Part shown: in pieces, positions 6,753-16,430 of the stretch
Numbering within the stretch: the first letter of the stretch is position 1
How the letters are laid out: the number at the start of each line of letters is the position of its first letter
DNA from: RGIG5952 sp045627605
GTDB taxonomy: Bacteria > Verrucomicrobiota > Kiritimatiellia > RFP12 > JAAYLN01
Length of the DNA: 64,000 nucleotides
Assembly: GCA_045627605.1 (NCBI GenBank)
Contig: JAZQOA010000072.1
Coordinates: 34,527 to 98,526, forward strand
Direction of reading: 5' to 3'
Made by a program: the position numbers and the translations under genes
The notes under the pieces: model-generated
Seen by the model: only the letters and a program-made list of their open reading frames with translations
Database searches by the model: none
What the model was told of the DNA's origin: nothing

Positions 6753-9700
6753 GTGATGAAAATCAATTTCAATTTTTCGCAGCCGAACTGGGATGGGCTT
6801 GTCGCCGCCGTGCGCATGGGCGACAGGCGCGCCTTCGAGCGGCATTTCGGCGCCTGTCTCCCGATGGGCGGATTCCAGTCGCTTTGGTTCGGGGCGAAGT
6901 CCGGCAAGGCCTACCTCCTCCAGCGCATCGCCGACGAAATCGCGCCTGCGGGCCGCGGGTTCCCTCCCGACTTGAAGTACGAATACCGCCGCATGCTGGC
7001 CCCGTACAAGCTCTACCGCGAATTTGTCTCGGGGCGCGATGTCGCGGAAGCCCTTGCGCAGGTTGCGGAGGCTTTCATCCAGGGCGTCACGCCCGCCGAT
7101 TTCGACGCGGTGCTTATGGCGGGCGCCATCTGCGTCTTTGCCGGCGACGCCGAAAGGCTGGCGACTTTGTCCGATTTGCGCGGGGTGCGCGCCGGCATCG
7201 GCGCCTCCGACTTCAGGACCTACACCGATGTCTTCGCCGCCTACCGGCTGCTTCTTGAGCGGGGCCCGTCGCAAGGCGTGCTGTCCCGGCTCGATCTGCT
7301 GGGCGATTCCTTTGGCGGCGCCGCCAGCTTCCTGCCGCAGATGCGCGGGAAGTTCCCGCTGACGCATCTCCGCCTTCCCTGTTTCGAGCTTTACGCCGCC
7401 GTGTGCGCGGCGCTTTACAAGGACGCTCCGCTTCGGTGCCTTTCAGTCGGCGTGACGGTGGATTCGCTTCTCCATGCGCTTGACGATGTTCGCGGCACGG
7501 TCGATTGCGCCTTGCTGGCGGATGTTTCCCGTATCCTTGCGGCGGTGGGCGAGGACGGCGGATCCTTCGGCTCGGAGGCCGTCCCCCCCGGTGCTTTCAC
7601 GCCGCCTCCCCTGGCGTCGTTCAACCGCCTGCTGATGGCGCATGTCGCCGGGGGCGAAGGGGTGCTCGGGGGCGACGCCCGGCCGCATGTCGAGGCGGCG
7701 CGCGCCCTGGTTGACGCCGGGCAGCTTGTGCTTGGCGCCACGGCGGCGGGGTTCGCCATGGGCTGGCCGTCGGTTTCCGAGAGTGCCGGCGCCGTGGTTG
7801 CCGCGGCGGCGCATTGGGGCGTGAAGCCGCTTTTCAAGATGGATCCCCGTCTCCCGGCATGGCAGCTCGCGCTCGACGAGCTTGGGAAGTTCATCGACGG
7901 CGCGGATGCCGCCCCCGCGGCGGTGCGCGACCCGTTCTTCTGGCTTCTTACCCTTTCAAGGGTTGGGGGGCCCGAGACCTTCAAGGTCGTCGATCTCGGC
8001 ATTTGGCGCCGGCGCGTCCTGAAGAGCGGCAAGCTCGGCAAGGGCAAGGTCCACTCCGTCGGCGAGGCGGAGCGCATGGTCGGCGAACTCGAGACGCTGC
8101 CGCAGGACGACGCGGTCTTCGCGGCGCTTTGGCAGCTTAGCGGCGAATTTGGCTTTCCGCGTGGCTTCCGGTCCGTCGGGAATCCCGGGAAATTCGCCTG
8201 CCTTTTGCGCAGTCTCGTCGGGCATCCGCGTGTCGCCGCGATGGTCGATGGCGAAGATTTCGAGGCGACGCCGATCGAACTTTCGGCCTACGCGCCGAAG
8301 ATCGAGACTTCGCGGACGCCCGAAGGCGAACTTGTGCTGGAGCTTCCGCGCGAATTGCGCGAACTCGGCTCCGAAGCCGGTTCGGGACGCGCCTTGCTGC
8401 GCCTGGGCCCCGGCAAATACGGGGCGCTTCTCTGCGGCGCCGAACTGCAACGTGCCGCCGAGATCATCTTGAAGCGCGGCTCGGGCGGGAAGGTGGTGAT
8501 TCCCGGGGCGGCGGCCGAAGACGCCGCCAACCGCATCGCGCAGGCGGCCAAGACCATCCCGATGCATGGCGTCATCACGGAAGACGGCGACCTCTCGAAA
8601 CTCCCGCGCGTCGCGGCGAGCCCCCTGCCGCACCTGCGCCTTTCACTTGAGGACGACGACGCGCTGGAAATCGCCCTTCGCGTCGTCGTGGACGAAGGCA
8701 CGGGCAAGGTCGTTTACGCGCCGGGCTTCGGTCCCGGCGAAGTCGTCGCGCGCCAGGCGGGCGAGGCCGTTGCCGTTGTCCGCGACAAGTCCGCCGAGGA
8801 AGCCGCGGCGAAGCCCGTCCGCGACCTGCTGGCGGAATGCCCCGGCGTGAAGGCCATGGGCGTCGACGACTGGCGGGCCGAGGGCCTGGCGGAGATTCTC
8901 GGCGCCCTCGACGGCCTCCGTTCGCTGGGCGATGCCGTGGCCCTCGACTGGCTCGACCCCGACCGCGTCCTCAAGGTGGCGTCCGTGAGCGGCGCCGCGC
9001 TCGATGCCAGGCCCAAGGGCGCGGGCCATTGGTTCGGCGTCTCCGGCAACTTCGACCTCGACAACGGCAAAGTGCTCTCCTTCGAGGAAATGCTGAAGTC
9101 CATGCCCGCCAAGGTCGGCGGCTACGTCCGGCTTTCGGACGGCGAATACGTGCGGGTTTCGCGGAAGTTGCGCGAGAGGCTCGAAATGCTCGGCGCCGCA
9201 GGCGACATGCGCGACGGCGAGCTCGACGTGCCCGTCGCGGCCTTGCCCGCGATTGACGGCGCCTTTGGCGGCGCGGCGGAAAATGACGGTGCCGCCGCTT
9301 TTGCCCTGCCCGAGGCGATGGAGCGCCGCGCCACGCAAATCCGCGACGAGCTGGCGCGTGACGTCGCCGTGCCGGAGGGGCTTGCCGCCGAGTTGCGCCC
9401 CTACCAGCGCGAGGGCTTCGTTTGGCTCGACCATCTTGCCGGGTGCGGCATCGGCGCATGCCTGGCGGACGACATGGGCCTTGGGAAGACGCTCGAAATC
9501 ATCGCCGTGCTGCTGGCCCGCGCCGCCGATGGCGCCTCCCTGGTTGTCGCCCCGACCTCGGTCTGCGGAAACTGGGAGTCCGAGATTCGGCGTTTCGCGC
9601 CGGGGCTTGTCCCGAAGCCGGTCGGTGCGCGCGAATCCGCCGCCGAAGTCGTGAAGACCGCGGGACGTGGCGACGTCGTCATCGCCAGCTACGGCCTTGC

Positions 9701-10742
9701 CGTCACCAAGGGCGACATCCTCGCCTCGCGCCATTGGAACGGCGTCGTCCTCGACGAGGCCCAGGCCATCAAGAACGCCGCCACGAAACGCGCCAAGGGC
9801 GTCAAGAAACTCGCCGCCCAGTTCCGCGTGGCCGCGACGGGCACGCCGGTCGAGAACCGCCTCAGCGAATTCTGGAGCCTCTTCGACTTCCTCAACCCCG
9901 GGATGCTGCTCTCGCAGGAGAAGTTCGTCGCCCGCTACACGCAGGACGGCATGGCGACCGCCGGGCTCAAGAAACTCGTCTCGCCGTTGGTTTTGCGCCG
10001 CCTGAAAAAAGACGTCCTCAAGGATTTGCCCCCCAAGACCGAGGTGAACCTCTTCGTCGAGCTGGAGTCGACCGAGCGCGCCGCCTACGAGGCCTGCCGC
10101 CGCCAGGCGCTTGAAGCGGTTGAGCAGGCGAAGGAGGCCGGCAAGGCCGCCTCGGCGGGAATGCTCGTCCTCCGTGAACTCACGCGGCTCCGGCGCTTCT
10201 GCTGCCACCCGTCGCTTGTCCTCCCCGAACTTGTCGCCTCCGCGAAACTCGACGCGCTCGCCGATCTCCTGGCCGACCTCCGCGAGGGCGATCACCGCGC
10301 ACTTGTCTTCAGCCAGTACACCGACTATCTCGCCATCGTCGGCAACATGGTCGGCAAAAACGGCTGGTCCTACCAGTATCTCGACGGCTCCACGCCGAGG
10401 GACGAGCGGCTTGAACGGGTGGAGCGCTTCCAGAAGGGCGAAGGCGACTTCTTCCTCATCAGCCTCAAGGCGGGCGGCTTCGGCCTCAACCTTACCGCCG
10501 CCAACTACGTGATTCTCCTCGACCCCTGGTGGAACCCCGCCGTGGAGAACCAGGCGGCGGACCGCGTCCACCGCATCGGGCAGACGGAGCCGGTGACGGT
10601 TTACCGACTCGTCGCGAAGGACACCATCGAGGAACGCGTCGTCGCCCTCCACGCCGACAAGCTCAAGATCGCGGACGACCTTCTGGAAGGCGCCGGCAGC
10701 GCCGCGCTCACGCTGAACGAGATGATGGGGCTGTTCAGCTGA
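6753..10742 (+). CDS. SNF2-family DEAD-like helicase/ATPase, large
   Basis: A protein of about 1,329 residues. The first ~870 residues are unrecognised and helical. The C-terminal third is a complete SNF2 motor: DDMGLGKT (Walker A, about residue 910), LDEAQAIKN (motif II, about 1000), ATGTPVENR, LVFSQYTDYL, and the motif V/VI block KAGGFGLNL...DRVHRIGQ. Bacterial SNF2 proteins of this size act as double-stranded DNA translocases, for example HepA/RapA-like remodelers. No nuclease or methylase is adjacent, so a defence role is not supported. The start is GTG 6753 or ATG 6756; the promoter spacing favours 6753. Confidence 0.9.
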   Translation: MMKINFNFSQPNWDGLVAAVRMGDRRAFERHFGACLPMGGFQSLWFGAKSGKAYLLQRIADEIAPAGRGFPPDLKYEYRRMLAPYKLYREFVSGRDVAEALAQVAEAFIQGVTPADFDAVLMAGAICVFAGDAERLATLSDLRGVRAGIGASDFRTYTDVFAAYRLLLERGPSQGVLSRLDLLGDSFGGAASFLPQMRGKFPLTHLRLPCFELYAAVCAALYKDAPLRCLSVGVTVDSLLHALDDVRGTVDCALLADVSRILAAVGEDGGSFGSEAVPPGAFTPPPLASFNRLLMAHVAGGEGVLGGDARPHVEAARALVDAGQLVLGATAAGFAMGWPSVSESAGAVVAAAAHWGVKPLFKMDPRLPAWQLALDELGKFIDGADAAPAAVRDPFFWLLTLSRVGGPETFKVVDLGIWRRRVLKSGKLGKGKVHSVGEAERMVGELETLPQDDAVFAALWQLSGEFGFPRGFRSVGNPGKFACLLRSLVGHPRVAAMVDGEDFEATPIELSAYAPKIETSRTPEGELVLELPRELRELGSEAGSGRALLRLGPGKYGALLCGAELQRAAEIILKRGSGGKVVIPGAAAEDAANRIAQAAKTIPMHGVITEDGDLSKLPRVAASPLPHLRLSLEDDDALEIALRVVVDEGTGKVVYAPGFGPGEVVARQAGEAVAVVRDKSAEEAAAKPVRDLLAECPGVKAMGVDDWRAEGLAEILGALDGLRSLGDAVALDWLDPDRVLKVASVSGAALDARPKGAGHWFGVSGNFDLDNGKVLSFEEMLKSMPAKVGGYVRLSDGEYVRVSRKLRERLEMLGAAGDMRDGELDVPVAALPAIDGAFGGAAENDGAAAFALPEAMERRATQIRDELARDVAVPEGLAAELRPYQREGFVWLDHLAGCGIGACLADDMGLGKTLEIIAVLLARAADGASLVVAPTSVCGNWESEIRRFAPGLVPKPVGARESAAEVVKTAGRGDVVIASYGLAVTKGDILASRHWNGVVLDEAQAIKNAATKRAKGVKKLAAQFRVAATGTPVENRLSEFWSLFDFLNPGMLLSQEKFVARYTQDGMATAGLKKLVSPLVLRRLKKDVLKDLPPKTEVNLFVELESTERAAYEACRRQALEAVEQAKEAGKAASAGMLVLRELTRLRRFCCHPSLVLPELVASAKLDALADLLADLREGDHRALVFSQYTDYLAIVGNMVGKNGWSYQYLDGSTPRDERLERVERFQKGEGDFFLISLKAGGFGLNLTAANYVILLDPWWNPAVENQAADRVHRIGQTEPVTVYRLVAKDTIEERVVALHADKLKIADDLLEGAGSAALTLNEMMGLFS

Positions 10743-10835
10743 GAGTTGGCAGAGGGGCGCGCTCCCGCGTGACCGCCGCGCTGGGAGTGCGGCGGGGAGT
10801 GGTGCGGGGGCCATGTGTTTCCCCCGGCCGCGTCT

Positions 10836-10882
10836 GTTGCAATTTCCCGTTGCATTTTCCCGTTGCTTTTTTGTTGCTTTTA
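10836..10882 (+). repeat. Short direct repeats (GTTGC followed by T-rich) before the phosphorelay genes
   Basis: Two 13-bp units (GTTGCAATTTCCC and GTTGCATTTTCCC) are followed by shorter GTTGCTTTTTT and GTTGCTTTTA units, head to tail. The last unit contains the predicted -35 box of the hpt-like gene. Spacings of 10-13 bp, about one helical turn, fit a stacked regulator-binding site. Confidence 0.5.
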
Positions 10883-10902
10883 TCATGTGTTTTTGATAGG
10901 AT
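10874..10902 (+). promoter_or_regulatory. Possible promoter of the phosphorelay operon
   Basis: TTGCTT (10874-10879), a 17-bp spacer and TAGGAT (10897-10902), each a 4/6 match. The ATG at 10912 follows after 9 bp, so the leader would be only a few nucleotides. Confidence 0.4.
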
Positions 10903-10911
10903 TCAATCATC

Positions 10912-11295
10912 ATGATTAAAGACTCTAGTCAAATTTTCAGCCGTCTTGCTGCCATGGGCTGCAACATCGAGGAGACGCTGGAAGACACTTACATGGGCAA
11001 CGAGGCGCTTTACCTGAAGCAACTTGTGCGCCTGGCCGGCTCCGATACGCCGCAGAAGATGCTCGCGGCTGTCCGGGGCGGCGATGTCGCGGAGTGTTTC
11101 GAGGCGGCGCACGAGCTGAAGGGACTCTACGCGACGATGGGGCTTGAGCCCTTGTATCGCTCGTGTTGCGTTATCGTCGAGGCGACGCGCGGCGAGCAGG
11201 GCCGTCTCGACGGCGTGCTTGAAAAAGCCGAGGCGCTCGCGGCCAGCCACGAGGCGGTGCTGGGGGAGATCAGGGGATTCGGTGCGCCCGCCTGA
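10912..11295 (+). CDS. Histidine phosphotransfer (Hpt) protein
   Basis: A 127-residue, mostly helical protein with the Hpt signature AHELKGLYATMG; His67 is the expected phospho-accepting residue. Hpt domains pass phosphate between the receiver of a hybrid kinase and a downstream receiver. It lies 25 bp ahead of a hybrid kinase gene and is almost certainly its partner. The stop codon sits in the loop of a small GC-rich hairpin (about 11287-11302) that could tune translation of the next gene. Confidence 0.88.
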   Translation: MIKDSSQIFSRLAAMGCNIEETLEDTYMGNEALYLKQLVRLAGSDTPQKMLAAVRGGDVAECFEAAHELKGLYATMGLEPLYRSCCVIVEATRGEQGRLDGVLEKAEALAASHEAVLGEIRGFGAPA

Positions 11296-11320
11296 CGGGC
11301 GGGGAGGGAAAGGTTTGGCT

Positions 11321-13858
11321 ATGCAGGATTTTGAAAAGGCGGAAGGCTCCAAGGAACAGAAGATCGCGTCGAAAGGGTCGTCGAGCGACCAGATTCTTTC
11401 GGCTATCACGAGGATGCTTTATTCCTACAACTTGACCGTCGATCTCGAAACGGGCAAGTACACGATGATCGAAGGCACGGGCCTGACGAATATGCGCGAA
11501 CTCTTCCGCCGGACGGACGACTTGCGCCGGGCGAACGAAAGCGTTTTCAGAACCATCGAACCGAAGTTCGTGCCCAAGTTGCGCGAACTGGTGGGCCTCG
11601 ACTACCTGCGCAACCGCACTGAGTCGGGATACGTCGGCACCTACGAGTACATGGAGCGCAACACCGACAACAACGCCGTCGACCACTGGGCCGAAGTGAA
11701 TGTCTTCATCGGTCACGACGAAGACGGGGGGGTCGTGGCGAACATCCTCGGTCGTGACATCACGGAGTTCCACCACCGGCAGGAGGCGCGCGACAAGGAG
11801 CAGAAAGCCGCCGCGGCGAAGGATCAGCTGCTGTCGGAAATCACCCAGAAACTCTACGGCTTCAACGTCACCGTCGACTTGCAGACGGGTCACTACTCGC
11901 TCATCGAGGGCACTGGCACTCCGGATTCGGTGAAGGCGTTCTCCGAGGGCGAGTTCTATCCCGACGTCATCGAGAAGTTGCTTGGCCACGTCGCCGGCTC
12001 GCACGAGAACGAGGTGCGCCGTCTCTTCGGGTTCGACTATCTCGTCAACCGCAAGAACGAGGAAGGCTATGGCGGCTACATCGAGTACCCGATGGACTTC
12101 GGCGGCCGCCACCGCTGGCACGAGGCGAACCTCTTTTTCGGAACAAGCGCCACAGGGGAGCGCGTGGCGAACATCCTCGGCCGCGACGTGACCGAGGCCC
12201 ACGAGCGCCAGGAAATCCGCGAACGGGAACTCAAGGCTGTCGCGACGAAGGACATGATCCTCTCCGACATCACGCAGCACCTCTACGCCTACAACCAGAC
12301 GGTCGACCTCGACAGCGGAAAGTACACGCTGATCACGGGAACGGGCATGGAGGAGGTGCGCGAGATCCTCTCACGGACGGACGACTTCAAGACGAGCTTC
12401 AATGAATGCCGCAAGATCGTCGAGCCCGACCACTTGAAGGAGGTGGACGAACTGATTTCCCTGGAGGCCCTGCGCGCGCCGGGCGTGCCGGACGGCTTCG
12501 TGAACCGAATCGAGTATCCGGCGACGATCAACGGCAGCCGGCACTGGCACGAGGTCAATGTCTTCCGCGGCACCGGCGCATCGGGGCGGCCCGTCGCGAA
12601 CGTTCTGGGCCGTGACGTGACCGAGGCCCACGAGCAAAGCGACACCGCCGCCCAGCTGGCGATCGCCCGCGCCGCAAACAAGGCCAAGAGCGAGTTCCTT
12701 TCGAACATGTCGCACGACATCCGCACGCCGATGAACGCCATTCTCGGCATGACGACGATTGCGCAGACCTATATTTCGCAACGCACCGACGACGCAGTCT
12801 GCATCAAGCAGATTTCGGACTGCCTCGACAAGGTCCTCGTCGGCTCGCGCCACCTGCTCTCGCTCATCAACGACGTGCTCGACATGTCGCGCATGGAGTA
12901 CGGGCGCCTCTCGATCAACGAGGCCCCGATCAAACTCGACGAAATCGTCAAGGGCGTCCTCTCGCTCATCCGCTCGCAGGGCGAGGACAAGGGCATTCTG
13001 GTGGAGTATTTCGAGGAGAAAATCATCCACCGCTCGCTGAAGGTCGACGCCATGCGCATCAACCAGATCTTCATCAACATCCTCGGCAACTCGGTCAAGT
13101 TCACGCCGAAGGGCGGCAAGATCACGTGGCGCATCAGCGAACAGCCGGGCGATCAGCCCGACGTCTCGGTTTTCCGTTTCGAATGCCGCGACACGGGCCG
13201 CGGTATGAGCGCGGAGTTCCTGCCCAAGCTCTTCGACCCGTTCGCGCAGGAGGGGCGCCAGTTCTCCGACACCTATGTCGGCACCGGTCTCGGCATGGCG
13301 ATTACCAAGCAGATCGTCGAGCTGATGCACGGGTCGATCGTGGTCTCGAGCCGGCTGGGCGAAGGCACCACGTTTGTCGTCGAACTGCCGCTCAAGCACG
13401 CCGAAAAAATGACGGGCGACAAGGACGAGGCCAAAGCCTTGCCCAAGCCGGCGAGCACCAACATTGTCTCCGGCCGCTCCTTCCTCGTGGCCGAGGACGT
13501 TCCCTCCAACGCCGAGGTCATCACCCAGATGGTCGAGCTTTGCGGCGGGAAAATCGAGATCGCCGCCAACGGCCGCCTGGTCGTCGAGCGCTTCCGCCGT
13601 GCCAAGAAGGGCGAGTTCGACGCCATTTTCATGGACATCCGCATGCCCGAGATGAATGGCTACGAGGCCACCTCGGCAATCCGCGCGCTCGACCGCGACG
13701 ACGCGAAGACCATCCCGATCATCGCCATGAGTGCGGATGCCTTCGCCGAGGACATCGCCAGGGCCAAGCAGAGCGGCATGAACGACCATGTGTCGAAGCC
13801 CATCCGCTTCAAGCAACTTTCCGCCACGCTTCAGAAAGTACTTCCCGAAAGGAAATGA
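11321..13858 (+). CDS. Hybrid sensor histidine kinase with three tandem sensor repeats
   Basis: An 845-residue protein. Residues about 23-165, 166-308 and 309-450 are three homologous PAS-like repeats, each opening with a pattern like LS-IT--LY-YN-TVDL and closing with VANILGRD(I/V)TE. Then come HisKA with the phospho-accepting His465 in SHDIRTP, an HATPase_c domain (N box with ILGNSVKFTP, G boxes DTGRGMS and GTGLGMA) and a C-terminal receiver with Asp772 in FMDIRMPEM. No transmembrane segment is visible, so it is a cytosolic sensor. Start ATG 11321 has a GGGAGGGAAAGG purine tract upstream. Longer upstream readings are only open frame over the hpt gene. Confidence 0.9.
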   Translation: MQDFEKAEGSKEQKIASKGSSSDQILSAITRMLYSYNLTVDLETGKYTMIEGTGLTNMRELFRRTDDLRRANESVFRTIEPKFVPKLRELVGLDYLRNRTESGYVGTYEYMERNTDNNAVDHWAEVNVFIGHDEDGGVVANILGRDITEFHHRQEARDKEQKAAAAKDQLLSEITQKLYGFNVTVDLQTGHYSLIEGTGTPDSVKAFSEGEFYPDVIEKLLGHVAGSHENEVRRLFGFDYLVNRKNEEGYGGYIEYPMDFGGRHRWHEANLFFGTSATGERVANILGRDVTEAHERQEIRERELKAVATKDMILSDITQHLYAYNQTVDLDSGKYTLITGTGMEEVREILSRTDDFKTSFNECRKIVEPDHLKEVDELISLEALRAPGVPDGFVNRIEYPATINGSRHWHEVNVFRGTGASGRPVANVLGRDVTEAHEQSDTAAQLAIARAANKAKSEFLSNMSHDIRTPMNAILGMTTIAQTYISQRTDDAVCIKQISDCLDKVLVGSRHLLSLINDVLDMSRMEYGRLSINEAPIKLDEIVKGVLSLIRSQGEDKGILVEYFEEKIIHRSLKVDAMRINQIFINILGNSVKFTPKGGKITWRISEQPGDQPDVSVFRFECRDTGRGMSAEFLPKLFDPFAQEGRQFSDTYVGTGLGMAITKQIVELMHGSIVVSSRLGEGTTFVVELPLKHAEKMTGDKDEAKALPKPASTNIVSGRSFLVAEDVPSNAEVITQMVELCGGKIEIAANGRLVVERFRRAKKGEFDAIFMDIRMPEMNGYEATSAIRALDRDDAKTIPIIAMSADAFAEDIARAKQSGMNDHVSKPIRFKQLSATLQKVLPERK

Positions 13859-13862
13859 CGAG

Positions 13863-16313
13863 ATGATTACCGACTTGAACGGCCGCAGCGCCGCGATAGC
13901 CTGTGCGAGCGACGAGGACTCCGAGCGCCTGGCCGGGGCCCTTGCCGAACTCGGCGTCGAGACCGATATCTACGCTGCGGACGCCTCTGGCGCCGTGTTG
14001 GCCATCGCGAGCGGCCGCCGCTACGACTTCGTGCTGGTGCACTGCACGGCCAAGACGCTGTCAGACCGCGTCATGTGCGAGACCTACCGTCTCGCCGGCG
14101 ACATCGCCGCACGACACTTGGTCGCCATCACTTCCGACTGGTCGCATGTCGAGTCGCTTGCGCCGGGGCTTGGGTTCTGCGCCTATCTGCGCCCGAGCGC
14201 CGACCGCGACGAGGTGCGCCGCGTGATGGGGAAAATCCTCGCCGACGAAAAACGCGCTCTGGCAAAGACCGAGCACCCCGACCTTATGGGCAAGCACTTC
14301 CTCGTGGTGGACAACAACGTTTCCAACGTCGAGATCCTCAAAAACGCCATCGAGTGCTTTGGCGGCACCGTTGACGTGTCCAGCAGCGGGGAAGAGGCCA
14401 TATCGAAGATGCTCAACGCGCCGGCATCGGGCGACGCCGCCTATTCGATGGTGCTGATGGACATCTACATGCCGCCGGGCATCGACGGCCTCGAAGCCAC
14501 GCAGCGCTTCCGCAATTCGGCCCATCCGCTGGCGAAGACGCTGCCGATCGTCATCGTCTCGGGCGATGCCGACCCGTTGATCACCGTTCGCGAGCGCGAG
14601 GTCGGTGCCAGCGCCTTTCACCTGAAGCCGCTCACGCGCTCGGCCCTCGTCGAGATTCTCCGCCGCTTCCTCGATTTGCCGCCCCAGGCCGAAACCAACG
14701 TCGAGCTCACCAGGATCCGCCGCATTTCCGAGTTGAAGGAGGACAACCGCAAGCTTACGTCGTTCCTCAACACCCAGAAGGCCGCCAGCGCGTTCTTCAA
14801 CCACATGTTCGACGCGCTTCCCCAGCCGGTCTTCCTCAAGGATGCGGCAAACTCCCAGTACCTGCGGTGCAACCCCGCGTTCGTCGAAGCCAACGGCCAT
14901 ACAAGCGAGCAGATTATCGGAATGTTCGACCGCGATATCTTCCCGGCCGAATTTGCCGAGGCGTTCGTCGCGCATGACAAGGCCACCCTCGCCGCACCTG
15001 ACGGGCGGTGCTTTTTCCCGACCCACGGCTGCGGTGCCGATGGCTGCGAACACCGCCTCTGGGACAAGTGGCAGGTCGTTATCGACGGCCAGGATGGGCG
15101 GCGCTACATTCTGGGCGCACTCAGTGAGGTCACGAAGCGCGTCGAGGACGCGAATCGCATCCTCCAGCAGGAGCGCCAGATCAACGAGGCCGTCAAGAAG
15201 GAGCGCGACGTGGCCGTCGCCGCCGAAAAGGCGAAGAGTTTCTTCTTCTCCGCGATCAGCCACGACATCCGAACGCCGCTCAACTCGGTGATAGGTTTCG
15301 TCGACATGCTCGAGCGCGAGGACGACCCCGCGCTGCGCCAGGAGTACATCCGAAACATCAAGTCCAGCGGCCGCGACCTCATGCGCCTCGTCGACGACAT
15401 GATCGACCTCGTCAAGTACGACAATGGTGGCGCGGCTGTCTTGGCCGAGCCTTTCCAGGTCGGCGATCTCGCCCGGGAGTGCAGGGACGCGCTGAAGGGC
15501 GCCGTCGAGGCGAAGGGCCTTGAGTTCACGCTCGACCTCCCCGACGACATGCCCTTGCTGGTCGTCGATCGCCGCCATTTCCGCCAGATCCTGATGAATC
15601 TCGTCGACAACGCCGTCAAGTTCACCGAAAAGGGTTCTGTGAAGGTGTCGCTGTCGTATGTGTCGGAGGTACTCACACTGCGTGTGAAGGACACGGGCTG
15701 CGGCATCGCGCGAGACGACCTGGAGCGCATCCTGAAGCCCTACGTGAAGGTTGAAAACCGGACGCAGACGGGCGGCACGGGCATCGGATTGGCAATCGTC
15801 AACCTTCTTGTCGAACGCATGGGTGGCAAACTCTCGGTGCAGAGCCTCGTCGGGGTGGGGTCTGAATTCTCGGTCGTCGTGCCTGACGTGAAGGTCGGGA
15901 AGATAAAGGCCGCCGACACCGGACTGAAGGCGTCAAAGCTCCTGCCTTTCGACGGCAAGCGCCTGCTGTTGGTGGACGACGTGAAGCTCAACCTGATGGT
16001 GCTGTCGTCGTATTGCCGCAAGCTTGGCGCGGCGAAATGCCTGATGGCTTCCTGCGGGGAGGAGGCGCTGCAGGTGCTGGCGAAGGAACCGGTCGACATG
16101 GTACTGACCGACATCCTGATGCCGGGCATGGGCGGCGTGGGCCTCGTGAAGGAAATCCGCGCCAACAAGGATTATGAAAAAATGCCCGTCCATGCCGTGA
16201 CGGCTGATGTCGAGTTCGCCAAGAATGGCGACACGCGGAACTTCGACGGCGTGATCATGAAGCCGCTTACGCTCGACAGCCTCAGCCGCCACTTTGCGAA
16301 ATACACCCCTTGA
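13863..16313 (+). CDS. Second hybrid histidine kinase (REC-like, REC, PAS, HisKA, HATPase, REC)
   Basis: An 816-residue protein 4 bp after the first kinase, so co-transcribed. Domain order: a degenerate receiver-like domain (residues 5-130) in which the acceptor Asp is replaced (FVLVHCTAK); a true receiver with Asp200 in LMDIYMPPG; a coiled linker; a PAS domain (about 320-440, DALPQPVFLKD at its start); HisKA with His467 in SHDIRTP; HATPase_c (DTGCGIA, GTGIGLA); and a C-terminal receiver with Asp750 in LTDILMPGM. No membrane segment is seen. With the Hpt protein it can form a multistep phosphorelay. Confidence 0.9.
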   Translation: MITDLNGRSAAIACASDEDSERLAGALAELGVETDIYAADASGAVLAIASGRRYDFVLVHCTAKTLSDRVMCETYRLAGDIAARHLVAITSDWSHVESLAPGLGFCAYLRPSADRDEVRRVMGKILADEKRALAKTEHPDLMGKHFLVVDNNVSNVEILKNAIECFGGTVDVSSSGEEAISKMLNAPASGDAAYSMVLMDIYMPPGIDGLEATQRFRNSAHPLAKTLPIVIVSGDADPLITVREREVGASAFHLKPLTRSALVEILRRFLDLPPQAETNVELTRIRRISELKEDNRKLTSFLNTQKAASAFFNHMFDALPQPVFLKDAANSQYLRCNPAFVEANGHTSEQIIGMFDRDIFPAEFAEAFVAHDKATLAAPDGRCFFPTHGCGADGCEHRLWDKWQVVIDGQDGRRYILGALSEVTKRVEDANRILQQERQINEAVKKERDVAVAAEKAKSFFFSAISHDIRTPLNSVIGFVDMLEREDDPALRQEYIRNIKSSGRDLMRLVDDMIDLVKYDNGGAAVLAEPFQVGDLARECRDALKGAVEAKGLEFTLDLPDDMPLLVVDRRHFRQILMNLVDNAVKFTEKGSVKVSLSYVSEVLTLRVKDTGCGIARDDLERILKPYVKVENRTQTGGTGIGLAIVNLLVERMGGKLSVQSLVGVGSEFSVVVPDVKVGKIKAADTGLKASKLLPFDGKRLLLVDDVKLNLMVLSSYCRKLGAAKCLMASCGEEALQVLAKEPVDMVLTDILMPGMGGVGLVKEIRANKDYEKMPVHAVTADVEFAKNGDTRNFDGVIMKPLTLDSLSRHFAKYTP

Positions 16314-16320
16314 TTTGAGG

Positions 16321-16395
16321 CCTGAAGGCGACTTCCTTCTTGTCAGCCTCAAGGCGGGCGGCTTCGGTCTCAACCTTGCCGCCGCGTCCTTCTGG
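16321..16395 (+). pseudogene. Remnant of a SNF2 helicase gene (motif V region)
   Basis: The plus-strand reading from 16324 gives EGDFLLVSLKAGGFG and then LNLAA, matching the SNF2 motif V stretch encoded at 10439-10505 in the intact helicase. Most base differences from that gene are synonymous, so the source was a diverged functional paralogue rather than a recent copy. Nothing on either side continues the match; the piece is about 65-70 bp and begins just after the hybrid kinase stop. Confidence 0.65.
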
Positions 16396-16430
16396 GAAAC
16401 GACGCATTGCAATATCCCGCCCGCGTCAGG

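Noticed and set aside
6753..10742. SNF2 protein as part of a defence island (for example a DISARM- or Zorya-like system)
   Set aside because: No methylase, nuclease, PLD or membrane partner is adjacent. The neighbours are metabolic genes and a phosphorelay.
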